A stretch of DNA of 64,000 nt from NCBI GenBank assembly GCA_013399015.1, contig VWZX01008936.1:4663126-4727125 (forward strand), written 5' to 3'. Position 1 is the first letter of the stretch; each line of letters opens with the position of its first letter. The translations under genes and the position numbers were made by a program. The notes below the pieces were generated by a model that made no database searches, had not been told where the DNA came from, and saw nothing but the letters and a program-made list of their open reading frames with translations. Shown here piece by piece: positions 60,591 through 64,000 of the stretch. The stretch comes from Galbula dea. Lineage: Eukaryota > Chordata > Aves > Piciformes > Galbulidae.

Positions 60591-63500
60591 ACAACAGGAA
60601 AGCAATGCCATCAGTTTGCACTGTGTGAACTGGGAAGTACCTGAACAACTTCGGAGAAAGTGCCATGGGATTATCAGTCAGTTTGATCTCCATTAAACCT
60701 GTTGATGAGCTTTGTACATATTCTTGTTAGAGTCCTCTTGCTGGATCACACAGAAGACAATAGGTAGTTTCTGAACCAGGGGTCAGAAAAATAGCATAAA
60801 CAGTGTCTCATCATAAATATTTTCTGTGAAAAAGGTTTGAAAAAGGTGAAATTGTGCTAACCAGAAAAACATAAATGGGTGCAGCAGCTGAGGAGCTTCT
60901 CTATTGTCCTTGTTCTGCACTGTGTCCACTGCACAACTTAGCAAGGCTGGTTTCTATGTCAGTAGGAGAGGTAGGACAGGAGGACTGGATATATCCTAAG
61001 TCAAGTTCTCTGAAATGTAAAAGCCATAATATTTCAAAGTAACAATAAAGAGAAGAAAAACTAATTCTGAGCTGATTTGCTGATTTCTTCCCTAGTGGTG
61101 CTATGTGTGAGCTTGCAGTATGAAGATAGTATGAGGGGAAAGAGTTAACTGATAGATGCAGAATACATTTTCAGAAGAATAAATTATAAGGTAGTAGAGG
61201 TTAGATATTCCTTCTTTAGAACTGTAGAAGTGGCAATAAAATAGAAGATGAAACTCGGCGTTGATCGGTGTGCAATGATATAAATGAGAAGAAACCGTCC
61301 TAACTTTATATATGCAATAAAGTAACTAGCTGTGAACAGGCAGCTATTAAAAGAGGGAAAAGCTCTTTTGAATGGTAATGCTTTTCGCAGATAAGAAATG
61401 TCCTTAGGTAACATTGTAAATGGAAATAAATTAAAACCTGACTATCCAAATGTTTTGCACTGGTAAGAGAGAAAAAACAAATAATTACATGTCAGGATGT
61501 TCACTCACCGGGTTACACAAGGAGCATGAGCCTATTTTGGAACCAGCCTTCTCTCTGCTTATTATCTCCATTAGGCATTACAAATATGCAAAATACTCCA
61601 GTTGGTGTTGTTTTTGAAGGATGGTTAAAGCAGATGGATGAACTGGTTTAGGTGAAAATAGAAACTGGCTTCTAATCTGGTCCTTTTGTTTTTTTAAGTA
61701 GTCTCTCTCTGAACCTTTCTTTCTGAAGTATAGTAAAACTTGAGATTCACATGCTTCTGCATTTCCTGTTTTTGACCAATAGAGGAAACAGAAACACTGA
61801 ATACTGTAAGATGTTATTTTTAAAATATTTCCACTCAGACAACCAGGAAGTTTTGGAAATCTTGCAAAAGGTCTAATCCTGTAGACTATGTAATCCAAAA
61901 ATGATTCCACAAGTTTGTCCAGTTTTTCAGGTATTTATAGTCTTATCTGATGAGGATCATAAATATATAGAGAGCATTCTATTTGTGAAAAAATATTTTG
62001 CATGTATAATTGTGATTGCCTGTGAAAAGCTTAATTCCCTGATGGGAAATATCCAGTAACCTGAGCTGCAGCTGAGTGCCAAACACCAAGAGGCCATGGG
62101 AAGATGCGAAGGCTGAGTTGCTACACAGAATAGAAAGGCTCAGTGGAGGGATTTGTAACTGCAGCTAAGGGCACTCACTGCTTTCTGTAGAGTGGCAGGA
62201 AAAGTGGGATATTGGCATGGGAGGGACAGATAACATGTGGACTCTCAGTAAGAGAAACAGGCAAATAAGAAATAAGCCAACAGCAGCAGTCTAGAGGTTG
62301 AGATGGTGTGATGAGTAGAGCACAATGCAGTGTATGTACAGCATATGTGTGGACAGCAAGCCCATACATGTTGTTTAGAAGAAAGCAGAAGACACATGAG
62401 GTTGATGAAGGGGAGTTGTGGAGTAAAGAGGATTAGACCAAGTGATTTAACACCACTGACAGTGTCGCAACACTTTCAGGGAGTATCACTGTTCAAAAGT
62501 ATGCCATGAAGCGTGCAAAAGGCAACAAGCCTACAGTGAATGAAATGTCAAAAGTAAATGTGATTTACTTTGAAGTGTGATATGATGCAAACACTTCAGA
62601 ATGGAGATTTCCATCCTATAAAAGTAATGGAGTAAAAAAAACCCAAGACCCAAGTTTGCATTGTAATCTTTCACTCCTAGCTTCTCAAGCATATTCTGCT
62701 ACTCTCCTTCCTTGAACTGGCTGTTAAGAGTTATCCAAGGAAGAGCAAACAGCTAAAGAGGAGATGTCTACTACAGAAGACCCAGTGTATCACTCAGTGA
62801 GAGGTAGCTAGTGTGTGAAGCCTTATGTTAATTTAGAGCATGGCACTAAACTGCTTAGGTGAGTTGGACTTTAATTTAAACTTCATCATATCTTGATTCT
62901 TGATGGTATGAGCATAAGTCTAAAGGAAGATAAGGAACCATTCAGATATGGTTAACAGGTGGGTTTGGTACATGTGATTGATAAAACATTTTCCATGTTG
63001 TGAAACATCATGATATGTGTTAGACAACTTTTTAATGGAACTATATATGGAAGTCTATTCTGAAACAGCATGAAGGCTGGTTTTTTGCTATGACACTAGT
63101 AAAACATAAGAAGCTGAAAACACTCTAAAACCCAGAGCATTTCATATCATTCACCACATGAATTTTTTAAGCCTTTTTAGTATGTTCTAGAGCAAAAATG
63201 TACCTTCTGTAGTCTCCAATTATCATGGATTTTGCAAGAAGTCCATTTTAGGATTAATGTGTATAAGCACACTGTACTGTCCCTCAGTCAGATATATAAT
63301 AAATAGGAAGGGGGGAAAGAAGAAATTGTGAATGGTGTTTAAATAATAATACAAGAACTTGAAAGTCCTGCGTGGTCCCTAAAACATCAGTAGTAATATA
63401 GCTAGCATCAGCTCCTCATAAAAAGTCTCCTTCTCCTGCCATTACTCTGGGAAGCATATCCTTGGCTCCCTCCGCAGCCCTACCTAAGAGAAAGAGACCT

Positions 63501-63868
63501 TGCCCTCTAGATTACAGCCTATTTGAGATCTTTTCTCTTTAAAGTCACTTTATTTTCTGTTGCTTCTAAAATGCCTTTCATTTCCAAGAAGTCTTCACAG
63601 ATATCTTAGGTCTCTCAGATTATCACAGAGCTCATCATTATTATTTCCTCATCAGATGATATCTTCCCCTATACACAGATATCCATCCTTAACCATCTGT
63701 GCGTGTATTTTGCCATCAGCACAGCAGTACACTCTTTATGAATAGCATTGTAAAACAAGTAATTTCTTAGTTATGGCATGACAGACTGTTTGAATCCTGA
63801 AAAATATTCTAGCAGTGATAAACTGTTAGATCTAGATATTGTCCATCCTGCTACCTAGTTCATTGATT
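60591..63868. other. Unique non-coding DNA, no gene recognised
   Basis: The longest frame is 110 codons on the minus strand (61578-61910) with no recognisable domain. No transposon was recognised. The segment is ordinary A+T-rich sequence. Confidence 0.6.
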
Positions 63869-63869
63869 A

Positions 63870-64000
63870 TAGGATAGGATAGGATCATAGGATTGTCAGA
63901 GTTGGAAGGGACCTCAAAGATCATCTAGTTCCAACCCCCCTGCCTGGCAGGGACACCATCCACTAGATCAGGTTACCCAGGGCCCCATCAAGCCTTGTTT
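63870..64000 (-). mobile_element. CR1 LINE 3' end, antisense, cut by the window edge
   Basis: An AGGAT pentamer run (63870-63885) passes into ATCATAGGATTGTCAGAGTT, GGAAGGGACCTCAAAGATCA, TCTAGTTCCAACCCCCCTGC and CACTAGATCAGGTTACCCAG. This is the antisense CR1 3' end, with terminal sequence at the left. The pentamer run probably grew from the CR1 terminal repeats. The element continues beyond 64000, so its length is unknown. Low divergence suggests a relatively young copy, like that at 32241. Confidence 0.96.

Noticed and set aside
1..64000. tRNA, rRNA, CRISPR arrays, bacterial operons or phage
   Set aside because: None seen; the CR1 elements and overall composition identify vertebrate nuclear DNA.

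Overview
The window is 64 kb of vertebrate, almost certainly avian, nuclear DNA and appears to contain no protein-coding gene. The bird assignment rests on several truncated CR1 LINE copies, the dominant avian retrotransposon. Some carry the typical avian 3' end, read here on the minus strand as a TCATAGAAT-type start followed by GTTGGAAGGGACCT...AGATCATCTAGTTCCAACCCCCCTGCC. The background is A+T-rich and CpG-poor, repeat content is low, and no Alu, L1 or B1-type mammalian repeats were seen. Short A/C-rich (T/G-rich on the other strand) tracts recur. No prokaryotic gene organisation, rRNA, tRNA or CRISPR array was seen. The longest open frames are 154 to 168 codons. None resembles a known protein, and the longest lies partly inside a decayed CR1, so they look like chance frames.

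Layout. 1-10.8 kb: unique non-coding DNA with a homopurine tract (5.33-5.44 kb) and an alternating purine/pyrimidine stretch ending in a CA repeat (6.36-6.66 kb). 10.8-16.2 kb: the part most likely to be regulatory, with dense homeodomain-, SOX-, FOX- and E-box-like words and a CpG cluster at 15.26-15.34 kb. 16.2-29.9 kb: unique DNA with a three-copy 30-bp minisatellite at 21.25 kb. 29.9-32.4 kb: a cluster of CR1 fragments of different ages and orientations. 32.4-38.1 kb: unique DNA with possible enhancer-like segments, two long palindromes and several short tandem repeats. 38.14-38.43 kb: a compact, CpG-rich, TATA-containing patch that could be a promoter or an old solo LTR. 38.4-54.9 kb: unique DNA with one rearranged CR1 3' end at 42.79 kb. 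54.9-55.9 kb: an ancient antisense CR1 fragment still showing the reverse transcriptase motif A. 55.9-64 kb: unique DNA, an old CR1 carrying a GGAGA microsatellite at 60.14 kb, and a younger CR1 3' end cut by the window edge.

The best overall reading is an intergenic gene desert or a very large intron, possibly holding long-range enhancers of a developmental gene outside the window. I cannot name that gene. No new biological system was found. The items most worth testing are the TATA/CpG patch at 38.2-38.4 kb and the candidate conserved block at 13.4-16.2 kb. All conservation statements are inferences from sequence texture, because no alignment could be run.
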